A DNA stretch of 20,041 bases from an uncultured Collinsella sp. (GCA_937989875.1 CALKBO010000051.1:1-20041); one strand, 5' to 3'; counted from the stretch's first letter, positions 1 to 6,879 are shown. Translations and numbers: made by a program. The notes: generated by a model from the sequence alone, not told the origin.

Positions 1-146
1 CGGTCTTTCATGCAGCAGGGGCTCTCAATGTTTTTATGTCCTGCTCATATCGTCTATGCCGGCACCTTGGGACACTCCTTAGCATGGGCTGTCTAGCGAA
101 CGTTCGGGCAAAAGTTGCTAAAAGAGGCCCGTCCCAAATGGGCTGG

Positions 147-306
147 TTTCAAAAGTATGGCGGATTACGGGGCTGGACCTGTATTACTTGACCATGGCAA
201 AAATCGCGAAATTAAAACCTCATGTAGATGGCTTGTCAAAAATTGAAAATGGCCGGTATGGATGGGGGTCTCCGAATCAGCCCCGTAATCCGGCATAGTT
301 TTGAAA
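147..306. repeat. Long-armed imperfect inverted repeat, 160 bp overall
   Basis: The arms are 147-175 and 278-306, each 29 bases, and they match as inverted copies with only two mismatches. The shared core is GGATTACGGGGCTG on the left and its complement on the right. Just inside the arms a short GACC/GGTC pairing continues the stem after a bulge on the right side. The roughly 100-base interior is AT-richer and has no convincing gene. It lies downstream of the minus-strand redox operon. The shape fits a miniature transposable element, a repeated extragenic palindrome or a structured RNA, and one window cannot tell these apart. Confidence 0.75.
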
Positions 307-350
307 TGGCACTAAAGTAGGCACAAGCTAAATACCGATTCCAAGGATAG

Positions 351-413
351 TTGCGGTGGAATAGTTCCTGGATGCCGGGGTTTTGGCGGAAATCAGGAAC
401 TATTTCACCGCAA
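351..413. repeat. Inverted repeat with 20-bp arms (stem-loop)
   Basis: The left arm 351-370 (TTGCGGTGGAATAGTTCCTG) and the right arm 394-413 are inverted copies with one mismatch in 20, separated by a 23-base loop. On RNA this would be a very stable hairpin. It is 60 to 120 bases past the stop of the minus-strand operon, so it could end or protect that transcript, but neither side carries a T-run. Its sequence is unrelated to the larger inverted repeat just to the left. A dispersed palindromic repeat is the simplest reading. Confidence 0.75.
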
Positions 414-437
414 TTGAGGAGGGGCGGGGTGGATGGC

Positions 438-457
438 GGGGGTAGCTAAAGACCCCC
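438..457 (-). terminator. Short GC hairpin after the redox operon, weak terminator candidate
   Basis: GGGGGT (438-443) and ACCCCC (452-457) form a 6-bp stem with an 8-base loop, starting 17 bases beyond the stop codon of the minus-strand DUF1667 gene. There is no T-run after it in the minus-strand direction, so it is only a weak candidate for intrinsic termination. The larger hairpin at 351-413 may contribute. Confidence 0.3.
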
Positions 458-473
458 GTCCTAAATTAGCTGC

Positions 474-872
474 TTAGGCTGGGTCGATGTCCATGCTGGC
501 GATTAGGTCGGTACCGGTGTCTAGGAGGTTGGGTAGGACTACGTCGCCCATGTGGATGGGGGCGTTGACGACTAGGTCTCGGATGAGGGCCATGGCTTGG
601 GCGTGGAGTGCCAGCGGGATGGCTTCGGCCGTGCGCACGGGCAACAACGCCTCGTCGCCGCCGGATGCGGCCACGGTGGTGGTGAGCACGCGCATGGGGC
701 AGGTGAGTTCCTGGTGTGCGAACTTGTCGCCGCGCGGACAGCTGTTGCCGGTCACGGAGCGCACCTCTACCACGGCGCCGTCTGCGTCACGCTCTACCTC
801 TACGGTCAGGAGGCATTCGGATGGGCAGGTCGTGCAGTTGAACTGCAGCGTTTCGATTGCGTTATCGCTCAT
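474..872 (-). CDS. DUF1667 family cysteine-rich protein
   Basis: This 132-residue protein has the hallmarks of the DUF1667 family. An N-terminal CTTCPSEC cluster (Cys13, Cys16, Cys20) is followed by GNSCPRG (Cys45) and a QELTCPMRVLTTTV segment. The spacing of the cysteines suggests a metal or iron-sulfur site, but no reaction is established for the family. It is the last gene of a three-gene minus-strand operon. The start ATG at 870-872 is preceded by GGAGG with an 8-base spacer, and that ribosome-binding site overlaps the last codons of the upstream FAD oxidoreductase gene, so the two are probably translationally coupled. Families of this kind commonly sit beside GlpA-like and FAD/NAD oxidoreductase genes, so a role as a small electron-transfer or assembly partner of those flavoproteins is a reasonable inference. 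Confidence 0.85.
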   Translation of the reverse strand: MSDNAIETLQFNCTTCPSECLLTVEVERDADGAVVEVRSVTGNSCPRGDKFAHQELTCPMRVLTTTVAASGGDEALLPVRTAEAIPLALHAQAMALIRDLVVNAPIHMGDVVLPNLLDTGTDLIASMDIDPA

Positions 873-875
873 AGT

Positions 876-2270
876 TTATGCCTCCTCGACGGGGTCGACG
901 GATAGGATAATCTCGTTGACACCCAGGTCGAGTGCACGTTGAATCACCTTTGCCGGCAGTGGAAAGCTTTCCATGACGCTCGGCTTAAACGCGCGGACCT
1001 TGCCGGTGAGCAGTTCCTCGCCGTCGGCCAAGATCCTCACACGGGCGGCATCGACCGGTCGGCGTACGCGGAAGTTGAGTTTGGTGAGTGTCACAGCCGT
1101 AATGCGTCCCGGCAGCGTGTAGCCAGCGATACCGGCAGGGGAGACCGTGAGCTGGCAGCCCAGGCCCGCAGCGCCCGCATCGGCCCCAGCACCACAGCCC
1201 AGCGCGTACGCCGCCGCAGCTGCGCCAGCCCTCTCGGACTCACACGTCACGTTGTCGGCCAGGTCGTGCACGTGCAGCACGTTGCCGCAGGCAAAGATGC
1301 CCGGCACGCCTGTCTGCAGGCTCTGGTCCACTACGGCGCCGCGCGTGCGTGGGTCAAGCTCAACGCCCGCGGCAACCGAAAGCTCGTTTTCGGGAATCAG
1401 GCCTACCGAAAGCAGCAGCGTGTCGCACGGAACAATGCGCTCGGTCCCCGGAATGGGCGCCAGGCTCTCGTCGACCCGACTCACCTCGACGGCCTCCACG
1501 CGGTTGTGCCCGATCACGCGTGTGACGGTGGTGGACAGGTGCAGCGGAATTCCAAAGTCGTACAGGCAGTTCTTGACGTTGCGGCGCAGACCGTTGGCGT
1601 ATGGCATGAGCTCGTACACGCCCTCGACGGAAATCCCCTCGAGCGTGCAGCGGCGCGCCATGATAAGCCCGATATCTCCCGAGCCCAAAATGACGGCGCG
1701 CGAGCCGGGTTTGAGGTTCTCGATATTGATGTATCGCTGCGCCAAGCCGGCCGTAAACACACCGGCGGGACGGCTGCCGGGAATCTTGATCTCGCTGCGT
1801 GTGCGCTCGCGGCAGCCCATGGCAAGGACGACCGCGCGCCCGATGAGCTGCAGCATGCCGGTACGGCTCATGAGCGTGACGGTATGGACTGCGGCATCTC
1901 CCGCGGTCTTGTCCGCATCCGGCGCGCCGATAGCTTCGCTCTCGCCCGAATCGATTCCAAGCACCATGCTGTCCAAGAACAGCGCGATGTCGGTTGCGCG
2001 CACCTGGTCGATAAAGCGCTGCGCGTATTCGGGACCGGTGAGCTCCTGTTTAAAGTGCGACAGGCCAAAGCCGGGGTGGATGCACTGGCGGAGGATGCCG
2101 CCCAGGTGCTGCTCGCGCTCCACGATGGCCACGCGTGCGCCTGCCTTATGCGCGGCAAGCGCGGCGGCCATGCCGGCAGGTCCGCCGCCGATAACGACCA
2201 CGTCGAAGGCTTGCGTTTGTACGGCTTCCACGACACCGCAATCAATCGCACTCGATTTGAATTCCGCCAT
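876..2270 (-). CDS. NAD(P)/FAD-dependent oxidoreductase, partner of GlpA-like dehydrogenase
   Basis: A 464-residue flavoprotein of the pyridine-nucleotide-disulfide oxidoreductase superfamily. An N-terminal FAD-binding Rossmann motif GGGPAGMAAALAA lies near residues 28-40. It is followed by GGILRQCIHPGFGL (58-70), GCRERTR (152-158), and a second dinucleotide-binding motif GSGDIG (196-201) for NAD(P)H. A late GIFACGNVLHVHD segment is typical of the C-terminal FAD contact. The N-terminus has about 20 residues before the Rossmann strand. The ATG at 2268-2270 has an AAGGGGG ribosome-binding site upstream. The gene lies 34 bases after the GlpA-like gene and 3 bases before the DUF1667 gene, which points to a three-part complex passing electrons from a substrate dehydrogenase to or from NAD(P). 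This is probably the counterpart of GlpB, but the sequence alone does not prove the substrate. Confidence 0.85.
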   Translation of the reverse strand: MAEFKSSAIDCGVVEAVQTQAFDVVVIGGGPAGMAAALAAHKAGARVAIVEREQHLGGILRQCIHPGFGLSHFKQELTGPEYAQRFIDQVRATDIALFLDSMVLGIDSGESEAIGAPDADKTAGDAAVHTVTLMSRTGMLQLIGRAVVLAMGCRERTRSEIKIPGSRPAGVFTAGLAQRYINIENLKPGSRAVILGSGDIGLIMARRCTLEGISVEGVYELMPYANGLRRNVKNCLYDFGIPLHLSTTVTRVIGHNRVEAVEVSRVDESLAPIPGTERIVPCDTLLLSVGLIPENELSVAAGVELDPRTRGAVVDQSLQTGVPGIFACGNVLHVHDLADNVTCESERAGAAAAAYALGCGAGADAGAAGLGCQLTVSPAGIAGYTLPGRITAVTLTKLNFRVRRPVDAARVRILADGEELLTGKVRAFKPSVMESFPLPAKVIQRALDLGVNEIILSVDPVEEA

Positions 2271-2304
2271 CCTAGCGCACCCCCTTCAGCGGTCCCTCGA
2301 CCAA

Positions 2305-3726
2305 CTAAGATCCGGCATCCTCCAGCAGCACCTCGCTGGGGTCGCAGCCCAGCTCGCGGGCAAGGATCGCAACCACGCGGCTCTGGCAAAAGCCGCTTTG
2401 GCAGCGGCCCATGCCCGCGCGGCAGCGGCGTTTGACGCCCTCGACCGAAATCGCGCCCGGGTGGCGTCGGATTGCGGCCACAATCTCGGCCTCGGGCACC
2501 GTCTCGCAGCGGCAGACAATCTGTCCCCACGCGGGGTTGGACTTGATTAGCTTCTCCTTGCGCGCCAGCGGTGCGCGGTCAAAGTCGTCCGGCGCACGGC
2601 GAATCGGGTTCCAGTCCGCCCGCTCGTGCAGTTCCACGCCCGCCTCGCGCATCACGTGCTCCATGCGCTCGGCAATGGCAGGCGCGCTCGCCACGCCCGG
2701 CGACTGAATGCCCGCTGCCTGAAACAGTCCAGGCACCACGGCCGACTGTCCAATAAAGAAGTCGTTCGTTCCCTGAATGACCGGACGCCCGCCGGCAAAT
2801 GCGCGCACCACGCGGCGCGTATCCAGATCGGGCACCAGCTTGCGCGCGCCGGTCAACAGCGCATTCACATCGCTCGCATAGGTCTGCGTGTCGCCCGGCT
2901 CGCGCACGGCGGCCGTGGCGGTAATCACGGTGTTGCCGTGCACGGTGCCCGTCACGATAACGCCCTTCGACACCGGTGTCGGCACGGGGTAGAGCGGCAT
3001 GAGCGCGTGCGGCTCCTTGTCCAGCACCACGATGTTGCCCTGACGCCAGACCATCTGAAACTCCTCGGCGCCGGCCATGTGCGAGATGTCGGCGGCGCCG
3101 TTGCCCGCGGCGTTGATCAGGTAGCGGCAGCGCACGTTGCCAGCGGGGGTCGCCAGCGTAAAGCGCGCGTCGTCGCCTGAGCCCGCGACTTCAATCGCCT
3201 CCACCGGCGCGGAACGCATAAACGTCACGCCGTTGGCAACGGCGTTTTCCAGCGCGGCGATGGCGACCTCAAAAGGGTCGACGTAACCGGTCGAAGGGCA
3301 CCACAACGCGCACGTCGCCTTAGCACTCGCGCGCGGCTCCAGCTCGTGGATGCGCTCGGGGCCGATAATCGACAGCTCGGGCACGCCGTTGGCAAGGCCA
3401 TTCTGGCGCAGCTTCTCCAGGTGAGCGCGGTCTTCATCGTTGAAGCCCAGTACCATCGACCCGGTGCGGCGGAACAAAAAGCCTAGCTCCTGGGCCCACG
3501 TGCCATATAGCTCGCAACCACGGGCGTTGACCTGCGCCTTGACCGTGCCCGGCGCCGGATCGTAGCCGGCGTGCACCAAGCCGCCGTTGGCCTTCGACGC
3601 GCCCAGCGTAATATCGTTAGCCGCCTCGACTACGCAAATGGACAGGTCAAACCGCGCGAGCTGCCGCGCGATGGCGCATCCGATGATGCCCGCGCCGACA
3701 ATCGCGATATCAAACGTTTCTGTCAC
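2305..3726 (-). CDS. glpA: FAD-dependent glycerol-3-phosphate dehydrogenase-like protein with BFD [2Fe-2S] domain
   Basis: A 473-residue protein of the DAO/GlpA flavoenzyme family. The FAD-binding motif GAGIIGCAIARQLA occupies residues 11-24, with SKANGGLVHAGYDP at 44-57. The C-terminus holds a BFD-like [2Fe-2S] domain with Cys405 and Cys407 (CRC), then Cys442 and Cys447, the C-x-C...C-x4-C pattern of this domain. This architecture matches anaerobic GlpA, which oxidises sn-glycerol-3-phosphate to dihydroxyacetone phosphate. Related enzymes act on other 2-hydroxy acids, so the substrate is inferred. The start codon is GTG (3724-3726) with a close GGGAGG upstream. It is the first gene of the minus-strand operon, and its promoter must lie in the adjacent repeat-bearing region. 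The gene symbol is a family assignment. Confidence 0.8.
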   Translation of the reverse strand: MTETFDIAIVGAGIIGCAIARQLARFDLSICVVEAANDITLGASKANGGLVHAGYDPAPGTVKAQVNARGCELYGTWAQELGFLFRRTGSMVLGFNDEDRAHLEKLRQNGLANGVPELSIIGPERIHELEPRASAKATCALWCPSTGYVDPFEVAIAALENAVANGVTFMRSAPVEAIEVAGSGDDARFTLATPAGNVRCRYLINAAGNGAADISHMAGAEEFQMVWRQGNIVVLDKEPHALMPLYPVPTPVSKGVIVTGTVHGNTVITATAAVREPGDTQTYASDVNALLTGARKLVPDLDTRRVVRAFAGGRPVIQGTNDFFIGQSAVVPGLFQAAGIQSPGVASAPAIAERMEHVMREAGVELHERADWNPIRRAPDDFDRAPLARKEKLIKSNPAWGQIVCRCETVPEAEIVAAIRRHPGAISVEGVKRRCRAGMGRCQSGFCQSRVVAILARELGCDPSEVLLEDAGS

Positions 3727-4133
3727 AGTGCCTCCCAGACGAGTTGACAGGCCGTCAATAAGACTATCCTACGGTTTAGACACCCCCAGCGCGGCGGCAA
3801 TGCGGCGAACAGCCCCGCAACACCCGCCAACGGCAGGCGAGAGGAGACTCGGTAACGTCGACAATCTTGCCTTCTAGCTCTGGTCTCGGAGATTTGTCTC
3901 GATCTGTAACAGTAAGAGAGGGCTTTGGGGCCCAAGATGTTACAGATCGAGATTGAAGTCGGGGAGGAACCCCTGCGTCTCGATCTGTAACATCTAGACC
4001 CGAATTCCGCTCCCACCTGTTACAGATTGAGATGTTTGTGTCCGCGCCGGCGCCGCCCCTAGCCGTGGTCCCATATAAACAAACCCCGTGGTAAACTTGA
4101 CCGGACTGTTAATATTCCGAAAGGTACACCCCA
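3727..4133. other. Divergent intergenic region, no gene seen
   Basis: This 407-bp stretch separates the minus-strand redox operon from the plus-strand zinc-ribbon gene. Its right half carries tandem palindromic repeats (listed separately). A small GGGG/CCCC hairpin at 3961-3973 sits between the two repeat pairs. Both outward genes must be transcribed from here. I could not find a well-spaced -35/-10 pair for either: TTGACC near 4098 and TAATAT near 4110 are both present but too close together to be one promoter. No open frame resembles a protein. Confidence 0.6.
3897..4032. repeat. Two tandem hairpins built from one 15-bp word (REP/BIME-like)
   Basis: The word TCTCGATCTGTAACA occurs at 3897-3911 and 3978-3992. 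Its inverted copy occurs at 3938-3952, exactly, and at 4018-4032 with one base changed. This makes two hairpins, each with 15-bp arms and a loop of 25-26 bases, at a period of about 80 bases. The two loops differ in sequence, so this is not a recent simple duplication. The arrangement resembles bacterial repetitive extragenic palindromes in paired form. Alternatives are a four-site operator or a double attenuator before the zinc-ribbon gene. No T-run follows. Confidence 0.8.
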
Positions 4134-4565
4134 ATGTCCAAGTACATCTCCGAGCTCATGTCGCCGCAGCTTATGGGCGTCGTCTATGCCTTCGTTGGCT
4201 TTATCATCGCCCTCTATGTGCTGTCGGTCGTCTATGTGTTTATCGACGCTCGCCGCTGCGGCGCCAGCGCTTACGTGGCATGGGGCATCATCGCCCTCAT
4301 CCCGTTTGTAGGCCTCATCGCCTACTTGGTTCTGCGCCCGCACTCCTACGCGTCCGACCGCGAGGAGCAGGAGCTGGACATGGCCCTGCGCGAGCGCCAG
4401 CTTGCCCAGTACGGCACCTGCCCGCAGTGCGGCGCGCCCATCGAGAAGGACTTCGTCGTCTGCCCGGTGTGCGATACCCAGGTTCGCAACGTGTGCCCCA
4501 GCTGCCATCGCCCGCTCGATGCGCACTGGAAGGTCTGCCCCTACTGCCGAACTCGCATCCAGTAA
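4134..4565 (+). CDS. Membrane protein with double zinc ribbon
   Basis: A 143-residue protein with two hydrophobic segments (about residues 15-37 and 48-67) in a style like the PLDc_N membrane domain. A charged linker rich in Glu, Arg and Gln (about 73-92) follows. The tail has eight cysteines as four CxxC pairs (96/99, 110/113, 121/124, 135/138), which can form two zinc ribbons. It ends shortly after the last pair. ATG 4134 has AAAGG upstream with a 9-base spacer. It stands alone between the repeat region and a GC hairpin ahead of thrS, so the neighbours give no hint. The topology suggests an inner-membrane anchor with a cytoplasmic zinc-ribbon head. The function is unknown. Confidence 0.85.
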   Translation: MSKYISELMSPQLMGVVYAFVGFIIALYVLSVVYVFIDARRCGASAYVAWGIIALIPFVGLIAYLVLRPHSYASDREEQELDMALRERQLAQYGTCPQCGAPIEKDFVVCPVCDTQVRNVCPSCHRPLDAHWKVCPYCRTRIQ

Positions 4566-4660
4566 CGCATCCATCGCCGGGCTGGTCGCAAGCCACGGGC
4601 ACACCGCAAGCCACGCGCGCCCCACACCCCGCCCCACACGATGAAGCATGCGTAGAAAAT

Positions 4661-4691
4661 CGCCCGCCGTGCCATTAAGGTGCGGCGGGCG
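4661..4691 (+). terminator. GC-rich hairpin after zinc-ribbon gene, possible terminator
   Basis: CGCCCGCCG (4661-4669) pairs with CGGCGGGCG (4683-4691), and an inner CC/GG pairing extends the stem past a small internal loop. It starts about 95 bases after the zinc-ribbon stop. Only a weak T-containing tail follows on the plus strand, so termination strength is uncertain. Its end touches the thrS -35 hexamer. Confidence 0.5.
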
Positions 4692-4692
4692 C

Positions 4693-4720
4693 TTGTATAC
4701 CAAGGCAACCTGCCTATAAT
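4693..4720 (+). promoter_or_regulatory. thrS promoter (sigma-70 type)
   Basis: TTGTAT (4693-4698) and a perfect TATAAT (4715-4720) are separated by 16 bases. Transcription would start near 4727, giving a leader of only about 65 nucleotides before the thrS ATG. That is too short for a T-box leader. Confidence 0.7.
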
Positions 4721-4763
4721 GATGCAAGTCAAAAACGCCGAGCGCATCGCACGCACTTGCATC
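4721..4763 (+). repeat. 9-bp inverted repeat across the thrS start of transcription
   Basis: GATGCAAGT (4721-4729) directly follows the -10 box, and ACTTGCATC (4755-4763) is its exact inverted copy, 25 bases further on. The left arm covers the predicted start site, so most of it would lie outside the mRNA. A DNA-binding repressor with two half-sites fits better than an RNA hairpin, though a start a few bases earlier would allow a hairpin. Confidence 0.6.
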
Positions 4764-4790
4764 AGGCATCCGAGAGGAGAAAACATACCC

Positions 4791-6554
4791 ATGAAGGCAC
4801 TCTACAATGACGGTTCGGTGGCCGAGCTCCCGCAGGACGAGGTCACGCACGTCATCCGCCACTCCGCCGCGCACATCATGGCGCAGGCCATCAAGCGTCT
4901 CTATCCCGAGGCCGACTTTGCCTACGGTCCCGCGACCGACAACGGTTTTTACTATGACGTCGACCTGCCCGAGGGCGTCAAGATCAGCGAGGACGACTTC
5001 CCCGCGATCGAGGCCGAGATGAAAAAGATCGTCAAGGAGAACCTCAAGTTCTCCGTGTACGAGAAGCCCCGCGCCGAGGCCATCGCCCTTATGGAGGAGC
5101 GCGGCGAGAAGTACAAGGTCGAGCACATCGGCGACCTGGACGACGACGCCCGCATTACCTTCTACCAGCAGGGCGGCTACATCGACATGTGCGTCGGCCC
5201 CCACATCTGCTACACCAAGGCCCTCAAGGCCTTTAAGCTCACCGGCGTCTCGGGCGCCTACTGGAAGGGCGACAAGGACAACAAGATGCTCACCCGCATC
5301 AACGGCGTCGCCTTTGCCACCAAGGAAGAGCTCGACGAGCACATGCACATGCTGGAGGAGGCCAAGAAGCGCGACCACCGCAAGATCGGTCGCGAGATGG
5401 ACCTCTTTATGATGCGCGACGAGGCCCCCGGCTTCCCGTTCTTCCTGCCCAACGGCATGATTCTTAAGAACGCGCTGCTGGACTACTGGCGCGAGATCCA
5501 CCACAAGGCCGGCTACGTGGAGATCTCCACGCCGCTCATCATGAACAAGCAGCTGTGGAAGACCTCGGGTCACTGGGACCACTACAAGGACAACATGTAC
5601 TCCACCGTCATCGACGACGAAGAGTACTGCATTAAGCCCATGAACTGCCCGGGCGGCGTGCTGGTGTACGCCTCCAAGCCGCATTCCTATCGCGAGCTGC
5701 CCATTCGCGCCGGCGAGATTGGCCTGGTGCACCGCCACGAGCTGCGCGGCGCCCTGCACGGCCTGTTCCGCGTGCGCTGCTTTAACCAGGACGACGCTCA
5801 CCTGTTTGTGCGTCCCGACCAGCTGACCGACGAGATCGTGGGCGTGGTCAACCTCATCGACTCCGTGTACCAAAAGTTTGGCTTTAAGTATCACGTTGAG
5901 CTTTCCACCCGCCCCGAGGACTCCATGGGTTCGGACGAGGACTGGGCTCGCGCCGAAGAGGGCCTTCGCACCGCTCTGGAGAAGCTGGGTATGGACTACG
6001 AGGTCAACGAGGGCGATGGCGCCTTCTATGGCCCCAAGATCGACTTCCACCTGGAGGACTCGCTCGGTCGTACCTGGCAGTGCGGCACCGTCCAGCTCGA
6101 CTTCCAGATGCCGCTCAACTTTGACCTGGAGTACGTGGACGCCGACGGCACCAAGAAGCGCCCCATCATGCTGCACCGCGTATGCTTTGGCTCCATCGAG
6201 CGCTTCATCGGTATTCTGATTGAGCACTTTGCGGGTAAGTTCCCCACCTGGCTGGCTCCCGTGCAGGTCAAGGCGCTTCCCGTCTCTGAGAAGAGCCGCG
6301 ACTACGCCCACGAGGTGTGCGCCAAGCTGGAGGAGGCCGGCATTCGCGTGGTCTGCGACGACCGCGACGAGAAGATCGGCTACAAGATCCGCGAGGCTCG
6401 CAGCATCGACCGCGTGCCCTACATGCTCATCCTGGGCGAGAAGGAGGTCGAGGCCGGCAACATCTCCGTCCGCGATCGCTCCAACGAGACCGTTCAGATG
6501 AGCGTTGACGAGTTTGTTGCCAAGGTGACCGAGGAGATCAAGACCCGCGCCTAA
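4791..6554 (+). CDS. thrS: Threonyl-tRNA synthetase, TGS-less form
   Basis: This class II synthetase charges tRNA-Thr with threonine in the cytoplasm. At 587 residues it is about 55-60 shorter than the E. coli type because the N-terminal TGS domain is absent: only about 20 residues precede the editing domain. That domain keeps its site, with HSAAH (His24, His28) and CVGPH (Cys134, His138). The catalytic core has MNCPG (zinc ligand Cys286), motif 2 RVRCFNQDDAH (Arg327, zinc ligand His337) and LHRVCFGSIERF (zinc ligand His462, motif 3). An anticodon-binding domain occupies about 490-587. I chose ATG 4791 because it has an upstream GAGAGGAG and lies after the promoter. An in-frame GTG at 4680 precedes the promoter and is excluded. 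MNCPGG in place of the E. coli MNCPGH is a known type of variation in short forms. Confidence 0.96.
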   Translation: MKALYNDGSVAELPQDEVTHVIRHSAAHIMAQAIKRLYPEADFAYGPATDNGFYYDVDLPEGVKISEDDFPAIEAEMKKIVKENLKFSVYEKPRAEAIALMEERGEKYKVEHIGDLDDDARITFYQQGGYIDMCVGPHICYTKALKAFKLTGVSGAYWKGDKDNKMLTRINGVAFATKEELDEHMHMLEEAKKRDHRKIGREMDLFMMRDEAPGFPFFLPNGMILKNALLDYWREIHHKAGYVEISTPLIMNKQLWKTSGHWDHYKDNMYSTVIDDEEYCIKPMNCPGGVLVYASKPHSYRELPIRAGEIGLVHRHELRGALHGLFRVRCFNQDDAHLFVRPDQLTDEIVGVVNLIDSVYQKFGFKYHVELSTRPEDSMGSDEDWARAEEGLRTALEKLGMDYEVNEGDGAFYGPKIDFHLEDSLGRTWQCGTVQLDFQMPLNFDLEYVDADGTKKRPIMLHRVCFGSIERFIGILIEHFAGKFPTWLAPVQVKALPVSEKSRDYAHEVCAKLEEAGIRVVCDDRDEKIGYKIREARSIDRVPYMLILGEKEVEAGNISVRDRSNETVQMSVDEFVAKVTEEIKTRA

Positions 6555-6579
6555 GGCAAGCTGCACAACAATTAACATA

Positions 6580-6611
6580 GGCGACCGTCCACAAAGGGCG
6601 GTCGCCTTTTT
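6580..6611 (+). terminator. Intrinsic terminator of thrS
   Basis: GGCGACCG (6580-6587) pairs with CGGTCGCC (6599-6606), followed at once by TTTTT. It lies 25 bases after the thrS stop and is a textbook Rho-independent terminator. Confidence 0.92.
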
Positions 6612-6625
6612 CATGCCGAAATAAG

Positions 6626-6653
6626 AAAAGCCGCTGGTTGAGCGGCTTTTTTT
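6626..6653 (+). terminator. Second tandem intrinsic terminator
   Basis: AAAAGCCGCT (6626-6635) and AGCGGCTTTT (6641-6650) form a 10-bp stem with a 5-base loop and a seven-T tail. The leading A-run makes it able to work on both strands. Together with the hairpin just before it, it isolates the capsule locus from thrS transcription. Confidence 0.9.
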
Positions 6654-6666
6654 GTTGCACAAAAAG

Positions 6667-6788
6667 GTACAGGTTTTTGTAGAGGGGTATGGAGATACAC
6701 CTACTGACAGTACATTTTGCGTAATCTGGGCAAACGCTGATTAATTGCTCGTATAATGTCATCTGTCAAAAGATACAAAAACCTGTAC
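6667..6788. promoter_or_regulatory. Paired 15-bp inverted sites flanking the loaP promoter
   Basis: GTACAGGTTTTTGTA (6667-6681) recurs as an exact inverted copy at 6774-6788. Each copy is itself a near-dyad, TACA-N6-TGTA, as expected for a dimeric regulator's operator. The centres are 107 bp apart, close to ten helical turns. The -10 box of the capsule operon promoter lies between them, and the right copy falls about 10-25 bases after the expected transcription start. Repression by DNA looping, or a large leader hairpin, are both possible. Confidence 0.65.
6752..6757 (+). promoter_or_regulatory. -10 box of the capsule operon promoter
   Basis: A perfect TATAAT occurs 123 bases before the loaP start codon. 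No good -35 hexamer is present at 16-18 bases spacing (the site there reads GGCAAA), so the promoter is likely weak or activator-dependent. It is the only convincing promoter I see before a 12-kb gene array. Confidence 0.6.
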
Positions 6789-6841
6789 TTTTGCGACTGC
6801 GCCTAGCTGCGAGCGAGAAGCCTGTTCTAAACGCTCCTGTA

Positions 6842-6858
6842 TTTGCGTGCATCGCAAA
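6842..6858 (+). promoter_or_regulatory. Hairpin in the loaP leader
   Basis: TTTGCG (6842-6847) and CGCAAA (6853-6858) form a perfect 6-bp stem with a 5-base loop, 21 bases before the loaP ATG. The same TTTGCG also occurs at 6790-6795, so two exclusive pairings with CGCAAA are possible. LoaP proteins are known to recognise a leader RNA hairpin, so this is a candidate site, but that link is inference. Confidence 0.35.
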
Positions 6859-6879
6859 GCCAAAAGAGGGGGCGAGAAC

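Noticed and set aside
3..191. 62-codon open stretch entering from the left edge on the plus strand
   Set aside because: It runs into the arm of the inverted repeat, has no recognisable motif and is short. Chance openness is more likely than the end of a gene.
421..442. Possible G-quadruplex (runs GGGG, GGGG, GGGGG)
   Set aside because: Only three runs of at least three G are present, so a standard four-run motif is not met.
939..2550. Long plus-strand open frames opposite the FAD oxidoreductase and GlpA-like genes
   Set aside because: The minus-strand frames encode clear flavoprotein motifs. The opposite frames show no domain and are products of high GC.
4587..4618. Direct repeat CGCAAGCCACG, two copies about 20 bases apart
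   Set aside because: Only two short GC-rich copies with no further array. Not a CRISPR or iteron, and probably chance or a minor duplication.
4721..4790. T-box riboswitch before thrS
   Set aside because: The leader after the predicted start is about 65 bases and has no room for a specifier stem plus antiterminator.
4059..6662. 867-codon open frame on the minus strand across thrS and the zinc-ribbon gene
   Set aside because: It is a mirror frame caused by strong third-position GC in thrS. Its product is a low-complexity mix of Val, Leu, His, Asp and Gly, and it crosses two real genes, a promoter and a terminator.
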